A stretch of 64,000 nt of DNA from NCBI GenBank assembly GCA_033791445.1, contig JASJGS010000121.1:15217-79216 (forward strand), given 5' to 3'. Made by a program: the position numbers and the translations under genes. The notes under the pieces are model-generated. The model had not been told where the DNA came from. It saw only the letters and a list, made by a program, of their open reading frames with translations, and did not search any database. This DNA is from JANTGF01 sp033791445. GTDB lineage: Bacteria; Bacteroidota; Bacteroidia; Bacteroidales; VadinHA17. Below are positions 51,851-59,998 of this stretch, piece after piece. How positions within the stretch are numbered: the first letter of the stretch is position 1; the number at the start of each line of letters is the position of its first letter.

Positions 51851-54007
51851 ATGAGAATTACAATTGCATATAATCTTCGCATGGATGATACGGAAGCTAC
51901 AGCTGAACTCCTCACGAAGGCGGACATAAGTCGGATATCCGATGCCATTAATAGTCTTCAACATAAAGTTACGGAAGTTGAGGTTTCGGGTAAACCAAAT
52001 GATGTGATTGATCGCCTTATCGAAAGTGAACCTGATCTCATATTCAATCTGGCAGAGGGGACGATCGGCAGTTCCCGTGAGGCTTTCTATCCCGGTTTGT
52101 ACGAGCAAATGGGCATTCCGTTCACTGGCGGAAACGCATCACTGCTTCATCTCAATCTTGATAAACATCTTGCTAAAACCGTCTTGGCATCGCACGGAAT
52201 CAACATCCCCAAAGGTGTTTTGATTACCGAGAAGGAACGAAATCTACCCGATAATTTACAATATCCCCTAATAATTAAGCCGAATTCTGAGGGATCAAGC
52301 AAAGGTATTACACAGGATTCAGTTGTTGAATCACATGATCAGGCCCAGGAAAGAATAAGCAAATTATTAAGACATTATCCCGCAGGTCTTGTTGTTGAGG
52401 AATTTATAGGAGGCCGAGAACTCAGTATTCCCTTGCTTGAAAGCTTTCCGGGTAAATTGCTTGACATCGTTGAACACACTTTTGACATGGACAAGATCGA
52501 TGGCAAATACAATGTATATGATTACGACATGAAACAAGGAGGAGAAGCAGCAAAATCAGTTAATGTTGTTTGTCCTGCCAATCTTAACTCCCAGGAGAAT
52601 AAAGCTGTTGTAAAAATGGCCCGTGCGGTTTTCGATATCATGTCTTGCCCTGATTTTGGCCGGGTAGATATTCGATTACATACAAACGGGCAACCTTATT
52701 TTATTGAACTTAATCCGCTACCAAGTCTTCATCCAAATGCTTCCCTTATAACGGCAGCCAAATCGCGCGGACTCGAATCAAGGGATGTTATGCGGTTGAT
52801 CATTCGCTCTGCCGCTCGCCGATACGGCTTGGCAATCAGATCGATGAAGCAGCCCAAAAACGGTAAAATTACATCAGGTGCCTCACGACCTACCGCCAGA
52901 GAACTGGGGATCCAAATTGGCCGGATGCGCCCGGGAATTTATAATGCAATCACAGATATTAAGGGCGTTCGTGTTGGCCATTTTTCTCGGATAGAAGATG
53001 GTGTTCCAATTCCCGGAGGGACAGGGGTCAGTTGCATACGTACTGGTATTACAGCAATTATGCCCGCTGGACAGGCTTATGCCAATCGGATTGTAGCCGG
53101 TGGCTTTATCCTCAACGGTGTTGGAGAGATGGCTGGACTTACCCAAGTTATGGAAACAGGTTGGCTGGAAACACCAATTCTTCTCACAAATTCGCATTCA
53201 GTTGGTCGGGTACATGATGGCGTTGTCAACCAAATGATTAAAAAGTACCCTCTTCTTGGAACCGAAACCGATGTGATTCTACCTGTAGTTGGCGAAGCCG
53301 ACGATTCTTTTCTGAACGATATAAGAGTTGGATCCTGTTCAGCACAAGACACCGTTAAGGCCATAAAGGCGGCATCATCCGGACCGGTAATGCAAGGCTC
53401 GATTGGGGCTGGCACAGGAATGACAACTTTTGACTTTGCCGGAGGAATAGGTACTTCTTCCCGAATATTAGACCTTTCTGGAAACGATACATTTACAGTT
53501 GGAGTGCTTGTACTTTCAAACTTTGGAAAGATGCATAACCTTACCGTAGATGGAGCCGTTGTTGGCAGACAACTGAACGAGGAATTCGATGTGACAGGAC
53601 GTCGGGAGGTGTCAGAGGGATCAATCATCGTTGTGGTTGCCACCGATCTCCCACTCATTACCAGTCAACTTAATCGTGTAGCCAAACGGGCTGCTCTTGG
53701 TCTTGGCCGAACAGGTTCTTATGCTGCCTCAACCAGTGGTGAAATTATAATTGCTTTCAGTACTGGTAACCGTAAGCCTCGGCAACCCAACACAAGCAGT
53801 AATTTTTTAACTTTAAAATGTATTTCCGATTCTCATATAAATTTGGTTTATGAAGCGGTAATCGAAGCAACCGAAGAGGCCGTATTAAATGCAATTTGCT
53901 GCTCTAATGGAATGAGTGGACGTAAGCAACGCTGGTGTCCGCCAGTTCCACACGAACGCATTATCGAACTATTGAAAAATGGAAGAACAATTCATGAAAG
54001 TAATTGA
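51851..54007 (+). CDS. Fusion of D-Ala-D-Ala-ligase-like ATP-grasp domain and DmpA/BapA-type aminopeptidase
   Basis: Protein of 718 residues, no signal peptide. Residues 1-~335 are an ATP-grasp ligase like D-Ala-D-Ala ligase: EPDLIFNLAEGTIGSS, YPLIIKPNSEGSSKGI (ATP Lys and glycine loop), VVEEFIGGRELSIPLL and the Mg-binding FGRVDIRLHTNGQPYFIELN. Residues ~355-718 are a complete P1/S58 peptidase: ITDIKGVRVGHF, GGFILNGVGEMAGLTQV, TNSHSVGRVHDG, GSIGAGTGMTTFDFAGG and VSEGSIIVVVATDLPL. By analogy with DmpA, self-cleavage would occur at Gly590-Ser591, leaving Ser591 as the N-terminal nucleophile and splitting the ligase plus alpha part from the beta chain. One half forms amide bonds and the other cleaves N-terminal, often beta- or D-residues. 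The next gene overlaps it. Confidence 0.9.
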   Translation: MRITIAYNLRMDDTEATAELLTKADISRISDAINSLQHKVTEVEVSGKPNDVIDRLIESEPDLIFNLAEGTIGSSREAFYPGLYEQMGIPFTGGNASLLHLNLDKHLAKTVLASHGINIPKGVLITEKERNLPDNLQYPLIIKPNSEGSSKGITQDSVVESHDQAQERISKLLRHYPAGLVVEEFIGGRELSIPLLESFPGKLLDIVEHTFDMDKIDGKYNVYDYDMKQGGEAAKSVNVVCPANLNSQENKAVVKMARAVFDIMSCPDFGRVDIRLHTNGQPYFIELNPLPSLHPNASLITAAKSRGLESRDVMRLIIRSAARRYGLAIRSMKQPKNGKITSGASRPTARELGIQIGRMRPGIYNAITDIKGVRVGHFSRIEDGVPIPGGTGVSCIRTGITAIMPAGQAYANRIVAGGFILNGVGEMAGLTQVMETGWLETPILLTNSHSVGRVHDGVVNQMIKKYPLLGTETDVILPVVGEADDSFLNDIRVGSCSAQDTVKAIKAASSGPVMQGSIGAGTGMTTFDFAGGIGTSSRILDLSGNDTFTVGVLVLSNFGKMHNLTVDGAVVGRQLNEEFDVTGRREVSEGSIIVVVATDLPLITSQLNRVAKRAALGLGRTGSYAASTSGEIIIAFSTGNRKPRQPNTSSNFLTLKCISDSHINLVYEAVIEATEEAVLNAICCSNGMSGRKQRWCPPVPHERIIELLKNGRTIHESN

Positions 54008-55004
54008 GAAATATAACGACAGTCAGCACAATCCATATTGGAAGTATCAACTTGGACCGGGTACGTACGAAGTAAAAGATACGCCCCAACGCGTTGAAGC
54101 CATTAAGAAATCCCTTCACGCCGATGAACGATTTGAATTTCTTACAGCAAAGCCCTTTCCGGAAAGACTAATCACCCGACTACACCCCTATCACGATTAT
54201 ATCAGGAACACAGCATTAAGTTTACAAAACGATGAGGAGGAGTTTTATCCCGATCTATTCCCTGGCGAGGGTGCCCATCGCAGAAAAAGATCTGATTCAC
54301 CACTCTGGGGAGGGATATGGTGTACCGATGCAGTTACACCCATTAAAAGAAAAACCTATGAAGTTGCACGTGCCTCTGCTGAAACTGCATTGACCGGCGC
54401 TGAATTAATCCGCAATGGCCATGAAAAGACAGTATATGCCCTGTGCCGACCCTCCGGACATCATGCAGGACCCCGTGTATTTGGCGGCTATTGCTACTTT
54501 AATAATGTAGCTACTGCTGCCGAGTATTTATTACCTGAAGGTAGAGTAGCGATTGTAGATATAGATTATCATCATGGAAACGGAACACAGGAGTTTTTTG
54601 ATGATATAAAGTCTGTATTTACTGCATCCATTCATGGTGATCCTGATGATGAATACCCCTACTTTTGGGGCTATGCCGACGAAAAAGGCAAAGGTCAGGC
54701 TATTGGTACAAATCATAATGAACCTTTTCCCAGGGGTACGCAATTGGAACAATACAGCAAAGCTTTAGATCGCATACTTAATAAAATTCGTGAGTTTAAT
54801 CCTGCATACCTTATTATTGCCGCAGGTTTCGATACGCATGAGGCTGACCCTATTGGTGGCTTTAAGCTTCGCACGGAAGATTACTTTGCAATGGGTAAAC
54901 AGTTTCAGTCTCTGGGAATACCCACATTAGTATGCCAGGAAGGTGGATACAACATTGATGTTTTAGGAGAATGTGTGAAGAATTTCCTTCTTGGGCTGAG
55001 ATAA
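53979..55004 (+). CDS. Acetylpolyamine amidohydrolase / class II HDAC-like deacetylase
   Basis: Protein of 341 residues of the arginase-deacetylase fold. CRPSGHHAGPRVFGGYCYFN holds the catalytic His pair (H161, H162). VDIDYHHGNGTQEFF holds the zinc ligands D196 and H198, AAGFDTHEADPIGGFKL the third ligand D285, and CQEGGYNI the transition-state Tyr. SIHGDPDDEYPYFWGYADEK is the loop typical of bacterial acetylpolyamine amidohydrolases, which remove acetyl groups from acetylated putrescine, cadaverine or spermidine. It overlaps the fusion gene by 29 bases, or by 14 if ATG 53994 is used, so they are surely one operon. The joint pathway is unknown. Confidence 0.9.
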   Translation: MEEQFMKVIEKYNDSQHNPYWKYQLGPGTYEVKDTPQRVEAIKKSLHADERFEFLTAKPFPERLITRLHPYHDYIRNTALSLQNDEEEFYPDLFPGEGAHRRKRSDSPLWGGIWCTDAVTPIKRKTYEVARASAETALTGAELIRNGHEKTVYALCRPSGHHAGPRVFGGYCYFNNVATAAEYLLPEGRVAIVDIDYHHGNGTQEFFDDIKSVFTASIHGDPDDEYPYFWGYADEKGKGQAIGTNHNEPFPRGTQLEQYSKALDRILNKIREFNPAYLIIAAGFDTHEADPIGGFKLRTEDYFAMGKQFQSLGIPTLVCQEGGYNIDVLGECVKNFLLGLR

Positions 55005-55111
55005 AACAAGTGCTACTGATGAAAGAAAAAACAGAGCGCCAAAGGGTCCACTTCAGAGGTAACATCTCATCGTTCTTTAGATGAGTGAAAATTAAGCATA
55101 ACAAATCACTG

Positions 55112-55151
55112 CACTGGATTTTTACTCCGCTGCGATCCGTAAAAACCAGTG
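55112..55151. repeat. Imperfect inverted repeat
   Basis: Arms cactgg-a-tttttac (55112-55125) and gtaaaaaccagtg (55139-55151) pair over 13 bases with one bulge, around a tccgctgcgatcc loop. It has no T-run, so it is not a standard terminator of the deacetylase gene; it may be a dispersed palindrome. Confidence 0.55.
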
Positions 55152-55343
55152 AGCTCAATCGTTCTACAAACCACAATAATCAAAGGAAATTGAAGCATTA
55201 AAAATTGTTCCCCAGAATATTGCCAGCTAAATTGCCAGCCAAGTGGAAAATGGGTGGAGTATATAGGAAAAAGAAATCTAATTATAATTGTAATGTAGTG
55301 TATGAGAGTATAATGGAGTCAGGTGGGAAATCCCGTATTGTCT

Positions 55344-55478
55344 CTGGCAGTCAAGAGGTCATCGCATCGATTCCGATATGCTCCACTCTAATAATCAAAG
55401 GGTTACAGATTTCAGAATTTGTGACCCTTTCTTTTTTGCCAGTTTTTTGCCAGCCAGCTGATCAGATTAGCGATTATG
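55344..55478 (+). repeat. Right direct repeat (attR-like) with tRNA-Ala 3' fragment
   Basis: Begins at CTGGCAG of the tRNA-Ala anticodon loop and continues to the acceptor end, with two changes in the T loop, then a decayed terminator hairpin and a TGCCAG pair at 55437 and 55448. It is exactly 3,798 bases downstream of the left copy at every landmark. The displaced tRNA fragment lacks its 5' half. Confidence 0.85.
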
Positions 55479-55570
55479 TACACTATGTAAAGAACGATTT
55501 ACTAGTACACATCAAATATAAAACTAATATCTTAGTTAATCAACTAATTCTTTAGTTTTATTGAAGGATT

Positions 55571-55625
55571 GCTGTCGTTCAGATTTGTAGCTTTTTCCTT
55601 TTTGCCAGCATTTTGCCAGCAAGTT
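55571..55625 (+). repeat. Third partial copy of the repeat
   Basis: tcgttcagatttgta here matches the left repeat (51611-51625) rather than the right one. It is followed by a T-rich stretch and a TGCCAG pair at 55603 and 55614. No tRNA sequence precedes it. It suggests an earlier insertion at the same place. Confidence 0.65.
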
Positions 55626-55805
55626 GTTCGGAATAGGTGGAAACCCCTATAATATAATAGGGGTTCAATCACTAAAATGCTATACTAAGCATATTTCAAC
55701 AACACATTTTCAAACCCAGGATTGCCTGAAAATTCAGCTAATTATGTGCAAACTCACCAAACGATAGCAATTTCATTTTCTGCTATGGGTGCTGTTGTTT
55801 AAGTA

Positions 55806-55852
55806 GCTGCTTTGTGAGCAGGGAGTCGTAAGTTCAAACCTTACAACTCCAA
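55806..55852 (+). pseudogene. tRNA-Pro-like remnant (3' half)
   Basis: gctgc-tttgtga-gcagg forms an anticodon arm almost identical to that of tRNA-Pro(TGG), but the anticodon reads TGT. It is followed by a variable loop, a perfect T arm (gtaag-ttcaaac-cttac) and an acceptor-like aactcca. Upstream there is no matching acceptor strand (tggagtt expected) and the D arm is too short. It looks like a decayed or partly displaced tRNA. Confidence 0.55.
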
Positions 55853-56275
55853 CGGTTGATAATAAGGGTGTTAGACATGATTTGACTTCCTTTTGTATTT
55901 TGTATAGGTGAAACATGGGGGAACCAATTCTCTTTTTTTCGTTATACAGCCAGGTGTAACAATTTTTCAGAATTTTCGTTAGAGTTAAAAGTGCCATCAG
56001 TCCCAACAATCTAATGAGTTATTTTTTTCACATCTACTACGAAGAACTAAGCCGAATAGTTCCTGGTTTGGTGATTCTCCGATGTTTGGTTGGATTAGGA
56101 GGAATTTATTGCCTGATGCTGGATATAACCTCATCCCGGGGTAGTTAAGTTGTACTTCTTAAAAACAAGTGGAATGGTTGGAGAAAATAGCTTACTTATT
56201 GTAAGAATGAAGAATCTGCGGAAGAGGGTGCTACTTGGATACAACTCAAGTTATGTTTAGAAAACTCCATTAGAT

Positions 56276-58303
56276 TTGAATAAGATTTTTAGTAAGTTAT
56301 TAGTTATAATTTTAATTTCATTCCTGTACTCGATTGTTTCATGCAATAGGGAACAGGTATCAGAATTTCCACTTATTCAGACTGGTGAAGTGGTGGATAT
56401 CGACAGCACCGGTGCCACTCTATATGCTAATATTCTGGCCCTTGGAGAAGAGCCCATTCTGGATTATGGTTTTACCTGGAGCAAGACCCCCAAACCTTCA
56501 GTAGCTAACGCAAATGTTATTTCTGTTCCAGGCTCGCCAGAGACCAGAATAATCAGCCACAGGCTATCATCAGCTTTAAGAGAAGGGGGAGATTATTTTG
56601 CCAGGTCATTTATCCGGAACGCTCAATATACTACCTATGGCCGAGAAGTGCATTTCATCAGCCATGGTGGAGCAATCCCTGTAATTACCGACATCTTTCC
56701 TTTGCGGGGAAACCTGAATGACACCGTGACCATCCTGGGAGATGGTTTTAGCGATGATTCAACAGATAATATGGTGCATTTCGGCATTCATGAAGCTAAA
56801 ATTCTGTATGCGTCGCTTGATTCTATCGAAGTGTTGGTCCCCGCTTTGCTGGGATCTCCTTCCTCAAGCATTATTGTATCTGTGTTTAGTAGAAAAGCAG
56901 TATCGGCAGATCCATATGAACTAATCCCTCCCATAATTAACAGCATAGACACCAGCGGCACTTATGGATCGCAGATAGAAATAAGGGGTGCCAACTTTTT
57001 ATCCAATCCTTCCAGCCTCTATGTTAGTATTGATCAGATTGAGGCTGAGATTACGGAGTTGGAGGACGACAACCTAAAAATCAGAGTTCCCCTGGATCTT
57101 TTGAAAAGAAACAGCAAGGTTCTGGTCAGGATGAATAACATTGCGGTCGCAAGTGGGCAGGAATTTACTCTTGAAGGGATCGAGATCAGTGATTTCTCGC
57201 CAAAAAAAGTACTTACAGGAGAGACGCTCACTCTTACAGGCTCTTATTTTTGCCCGCTTGCTGAAAGGAATACAGTAACCATAGGTGGGCTCGAAGTGGA
57301 GGTTGTTAGTGCATCCGGCCATGAGCTGAAAGTATTCATACCCACCCAGGACCAGGTCATATACCCCAGCAGGTCATTAGAAATTGAAGTAACGGTACTG
57401 CATGAATCTCGGACCTATGCGGAAACCCTCACTATCAATGACCAGTTGTTCCGCTTACCTGATTCCCCGCTAACGAAAAGTTTCTATACATATACTCCTC
57501 AAGGCAGTTATCTTCCAGCGAGCTGTTTTGTCCACGAGGGTCATGCCTATATTGGACTACATATGCTTCCGGAGTTTTGGCGCTATGATCCGAGAACCAA
57601 CTCCTGGGAAAGGCTGAGAGATTTTCCGGGAGATCCCAGATTCTTCAGTGCAGGTTTTGTACTTGGAGATAAAATATTTTTCGGTACTGGCACAAATGGC
57701 AAAAAAGATCTGAAAGATTGGTGGGAATATGACATTCCCAGTAACAGCTGGACGCAAAAAAAAGATTTTGTGGGTACGGCAAGATCCGGGGCAGTTGCAT
57801 TTCAGGTTAACCAGGAGGGATTTCTGGGAACAGGATTTCAAAAGTTTGGTCTTGAGGATAGTTTGCCCGACTTATGGAAATATATGCCCGAAAGCGATGA
57901 TTGGATAGTGGTTAGTAATTATCCCGTACCTGTTTCAAGATTTGGAATTGCTATTCCCAACTCCTCCGGGGTCTATATTGGCTTAGGTGGGTATCGTTAT
58001 GAGGGACATTACGAGGATCGGGTATTTATCTACGATCCCTCCTCGAATCAGTGGAGTAATATAAATAATCATCCTTATAATTCTTTGGGTTACCCAACAA
58101 TAGCTTTTGAATTGAACGACCTGGTATATACGGTTAGCCGGAATGGTATTCATTTTTATGATGAAGCTTCCAGTACATGGATATTTGAGCCCACTACGAT
58201 ACACTCTAATATATATCGTGGAATCGGATTTTCATCTGGTGGTAAAGGCTATGTTGGTCTGGGCTGGGATAATCACATGTGGGAATTCGATCCATCTCGA
58301 TAG
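56276..58303 (+). CDS. Lipoprotein with FN3-like, IPT/TIG and Kelch propeller domains (copy 1)
   Basis: Protein of 675 residues from a TTG start (no ATG in frame nearby), with a signal ending in the lipobox LYSIVSC. Residues ~35-130 are the Bacteroidota FN3-like domain (DYGFTWSKTPKPS). Three IPT/TIG domains follow, beginning PVITDIFPLRGNLNDTVTIL, INSIDTSGTYGSQIEIRGAN and ISDFSPKKVLTGETLTLTG. From about 400, six Kelch-like blades repeat an F/Y-D-P..N-x-W pattern (WRYDPRTNSWERLRDFPG, WWEYDIPSNSWTQK, FIYDPSSNQWSNI, WEFDPSR). It is probably anchored at the outer-membrane surface for binding. It heads a five-gene operon whose last member is its paralogue. Confidence 0.85.
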   Translation: MNKIFSKLLVIILISFLYSIVSCNREQVSEFPLIQTGEVVDIDSTGATLYANILALGEEPILDYGFTWSKTPKPSVANANVISVPGSPETRIISHRLSSALREGGDYFARSFIRNAQYTTYGREVHFISHGGAIPVITDIFPLRGNLNDTVTILGDGFSDDSTDNMVHFGIHEAKILYASLDSIEVLVPALLGSPSSSIIVSVFSRKAVSADPYELIPPIINSIDTSGTYGSQIEIRGANFLSNPSSLYVSIDQIEAEITELEDDNLKIRVPLDLLKRNSKVLVRMNNIAVASGQEFTLEGIEISDFSPKKVLTGETLTLTGSYFCPLAERNTVTIGGLEVEVVSASGHELKVFIPTQDQVIYPSRSLEIEVTVLHESRTYAETLTINDQLFRLPDSPLTKSFYTYTPQGSYLPASCFVHEGHAYIGLHMLPEFWRYDPRTNSWERLRDFPGDPRFFSAGFVLGDKIFFGTGTNGKKDLKDWWEYDIPSNSWTQKKDFVGTARSGAVAFQVNQEGFLGTGFQKFGLEDSLPDLWKYMPESDDWIVVSNYPVPVSRFGIAIPNSSGVYIGLGGYRYEGHYEDRVFIYDPSSNQWSNINNHPYNSLGYPTIAFELNDLVYTVSRNGIHFYDEASSTWIFEPTTIHSNIYRGIGFSSGGKGYVGLGWDNHMWEFDPSR

Positions 58304-58312
58304 CAGGACATA

Positions 58313-59005
58313 ATGAAAAAGATCACACTAATCATATTCATTGTATTCGCAGGTATTACAGCCCGCTCACAATTGATAGACAACAATATCAATTTCTTCC
58401 TCAGCTATTCCGCGGGAAGCTTCCTGGGAGAAGAGATGACCATTGAAGATAACTTCAACTACCCGGCTCTCTTCTCAAATTTCCAGGATGTATCCGGATA
58501 CAAGATCCAGGTCCTGGTAAAAAAAGGTAACCACTTAAGTTACGGTGCCGGCATGGAATTGATGGAAGCTTCCGATTGGGTTCTGCCTGGACATACAGAT
58601 TTCAGGGACTCCCGAATGACACTCTATTCTTTGTCGCCCGAAATCAAAATCCACACCGGCTTTCAGACCCAAGGGATATTTAATCGCCTGCGCCTTTATG
58701 GCAGTCTGGCTCCAAGCTTTGGGGTAATCCTGCTTAACCTTGCCGAATCGCCTTTTGAAATCCAAGGAACCGATACACTCCAATCCACATTCCTGGAGAA
58801 CAGAGAATTATTTGCAGGTTTCAGCGGATCAATGGGGATGGAGTATGCATTGTCCCAGGGGATTGGCCTTTTTATCGAATACTCCCAGCATTTCAGCTGG
58901 GCCTCATCCCTGGTATTCCAGGAAAGCGCCTTCTTTAGATCACAGGTGCAATTCGGACTGATGATCCGGATTTTGAAAGATAAACGTTACTATTATTACC
59001 AATAG
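58313..59005 (+). CDS. Outer-membrane beta-barrel protein of the Kelch operon
   Basis: Protein of 230 residues with a signal peptide ending ITARSQ at about residue 19. Alternating strands such as INFFLSYSAGSFLG, LSYGAGMELMEASDWV, LRLYGSLAPSFGVILL, GIGLFIEYSQHFSWA and VQFGLMIRIL suggest an 8-10-stranded barrel, although the last residues (KDKRYYYYQ) lack a terminal Phe. No family is recognised. It lies 9 bases after the first Kelch lipoprotein and 2 bases before the WD40 gene, so it is made together with both. Confidence 0.78.
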   Translation: MKKITLIIFIVFAGITARSQLIDNNINFFLSYSAGSFLGEEMTIEDNFNYPALFSNFQDVSGYKIQVLVKKGNHLSYGAGMELMEASDWVLPGHTDFRDSRMTLYSLSPEIKIHTGFQTQGIFNRLRLYGSLAPSFGVILLNLAESPFEIQGTDTLQSTFLENRELFAGFSGSMGMEYALSQGIGLFIEYSQHFSWASSLVFQESAFFRSQVQFGLMIRILKDKRYYYYQ

Positions 59006-59007
59006 AC

Positions 59008-59976
59008 ATGAAACAGGTTTTGTTGCTATTAGTGTTATCCCTTGTATGCATTTCCGGCTGGGCCCAGGATTCTGAAATATACACGGATTACCCTACGGAG
59101 AGCGAGAACATTTACGATATCTGCTTTACTCAATCCGGGGAGGTACTTGCAATTGCCGATAATAGCTCAGTTAGGGCCTTCGCTGTCTCATCTAAGGAAC
59201 TAATCTGGGAATTTGAGAATGGACACACAGACCATATAATGAGCCTGGATATTTCTCCAGACAGCACTCTTATGGTTACCGGTGGAAGAGACAGCCTGGT
59301 GGTGATCTGGGATTTTATAAATCGGCAAAAGCTGGATTTACTTACATTCCATCAGGGCCTGGTAAACTCTGTTGTCTTCTCGCCCGACCGCTCTTCCCTT
59401 GCTAGTGGCGGAAGTGATAAAAAGGTGATTATATATGACTTCCTTGAGAAAAAAATTCATTTCGAGCTCACTCCCGGCGATGGGGAGATTAGTTCTGTGG
59501 CCTTCTCTCCCGACGGTGCACTCTTGGCCTGTTCCGGCGAAAACAGGATCATATCTATTTATGACATGCAAACTGGCAGTCGGGTGGCTGAACTATCGGG
59601 ACACAAAGACTGGGTTCGGGAGGTCAAATTCAGCTCCAACGGAAAACGGCTGATCTCCTGTGGAGATGATTCTCAGGTGATCACATGGAATTGCATCAAA
59701 CCTCAAAATACATACCAAATCTCCTCAAGACGAATAGGCATGAATTGGTTGCTATCTGCCGATTTCCATACCGATAATTTTTCGTTTGCTGTGGGTGGTT
59801 TTAACGGGAAGGTAAATCTGGTAACACCCTTTAACACCTTTGTGGCGAAAGTGAATTCCCCCGTTACCAGGGTCCGTTTCAAACCGAACAAGGGGATGTT
59901 ATTAACGATAGCTGTTGCCACAAGGGGAAACGGGGTATGGTTAATCGATGTGAAAAAACTTGAGCCGAGGAAATAA
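59008..59976 (+). CDS. Secreted WD40 beta-propeller protein
   Basis: Protein of 322 residues with a signal peptide (MKQVLLLLVLSLVCISGWAQ). About seven WD40 blades follow, the clearest being SLDISPDSTLMVTGGRDSLV with VIWDF, SVVFSPDRSSLASGGSDKKV with IIYDF, SVAFSPDGALLACSGENRI with SIYDM, and EVKFSSNGKRLISCGDDSQV with ITWN. WD40 repeats are scaffolds for protein binding, and export of one to the envelope is less usual. It sits 2 bases after the barrel gene. No catalytic domain is attached. A role as partner of the barrel or Kelch proteins is inference. Confidence 0.88.
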   Translation: MKQVLLLLVLSLVCISGWAQDSEIYTDYPTESENIYDICFTQSGEVLAIADNSSVRAFAVSSKELIWEFENGHTDHIMSLDISPDSTLMVTGGRDSLVVIWDFINRQKLDLLTFHQGLVNSVVFSPDRSSLASGGSDKKVIIYDFLEKKIHFELTPGDGEISSVAFSPDGALLACSGENRIISIYDMQTGSRVAELSGHKDWVREVKFSSNGKRLISCGDDSQVITWNCIKPQNTYQISSRRIGMNWLLSADFHTDNFSFAVGGFNGKVNLVTPFNTFVAKVNSPVTRVRFKPNKGMLLTIAVATRGNGVWLIDVKKLEPRK

Positions 59977-59998
59977 ACTTTCATTTGATCTTTAAAGA

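Larger units (their letters stand above)
51546..55478. mobile_element. Small genomic island inserted at tRNA-Ala
   Basis: A 135-bp direct repeat (51546-51680 and 55344-55478) starts inside the tRNA anticodon loop and brackets a 3.8-kb segment with two accessory genes. The sampled GC of its genes (45-55 % in lines I counted) is above that of core genes. There is no integrase, transposase or excisionase gene, so it is either decayed, mobilised in trans, or the residue of a larger element. Confidence 0.7.
55005..56275. other. Gene-poor stretch of stacked integration scars
   Basis: No convincing gene lies here. It holds an inverted repeat at 55112-55151, four TGCCAG pairs' worth of repeats in all counting the left end, the right 135-bp repeat, a third partial copy near 55571, and a tRNA-Pro-like remnant. 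Bases 55856-56275 show nothing recognisable except TTGG/TATGTTTA near 56235-56259, a weak candidate promoter for the Kelch operon. Confidence 0.7.

Noticed and set aside
53077..53658. Minus-strand frame of 193 codons
   Set aside because: It is antisense to the DmpA-type domain, whose motifs are unmistakable on the plus strand.
55205..55555. Plus-strand frame of 116 codons across the right repeat
   Set aside because: It reads through the tRNA-Ala fragment and terminator repeat, and shows no family signature.
55780..55852. A functional tRNA at this place
   Set aside because: The acceptor 5' strand does not pair with aactcca, the D arm is too short and the anticodon TGT does not fit the Pro-type arm.
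55773..56009. Minus-strand frame of 78 codons containing VRFELTTPCSQS
   Set aside because: This string is the familiar artefact of translating the complement of a tRNA-Pro-like gene; it lies over the tRNA remnant at 55806-55852.
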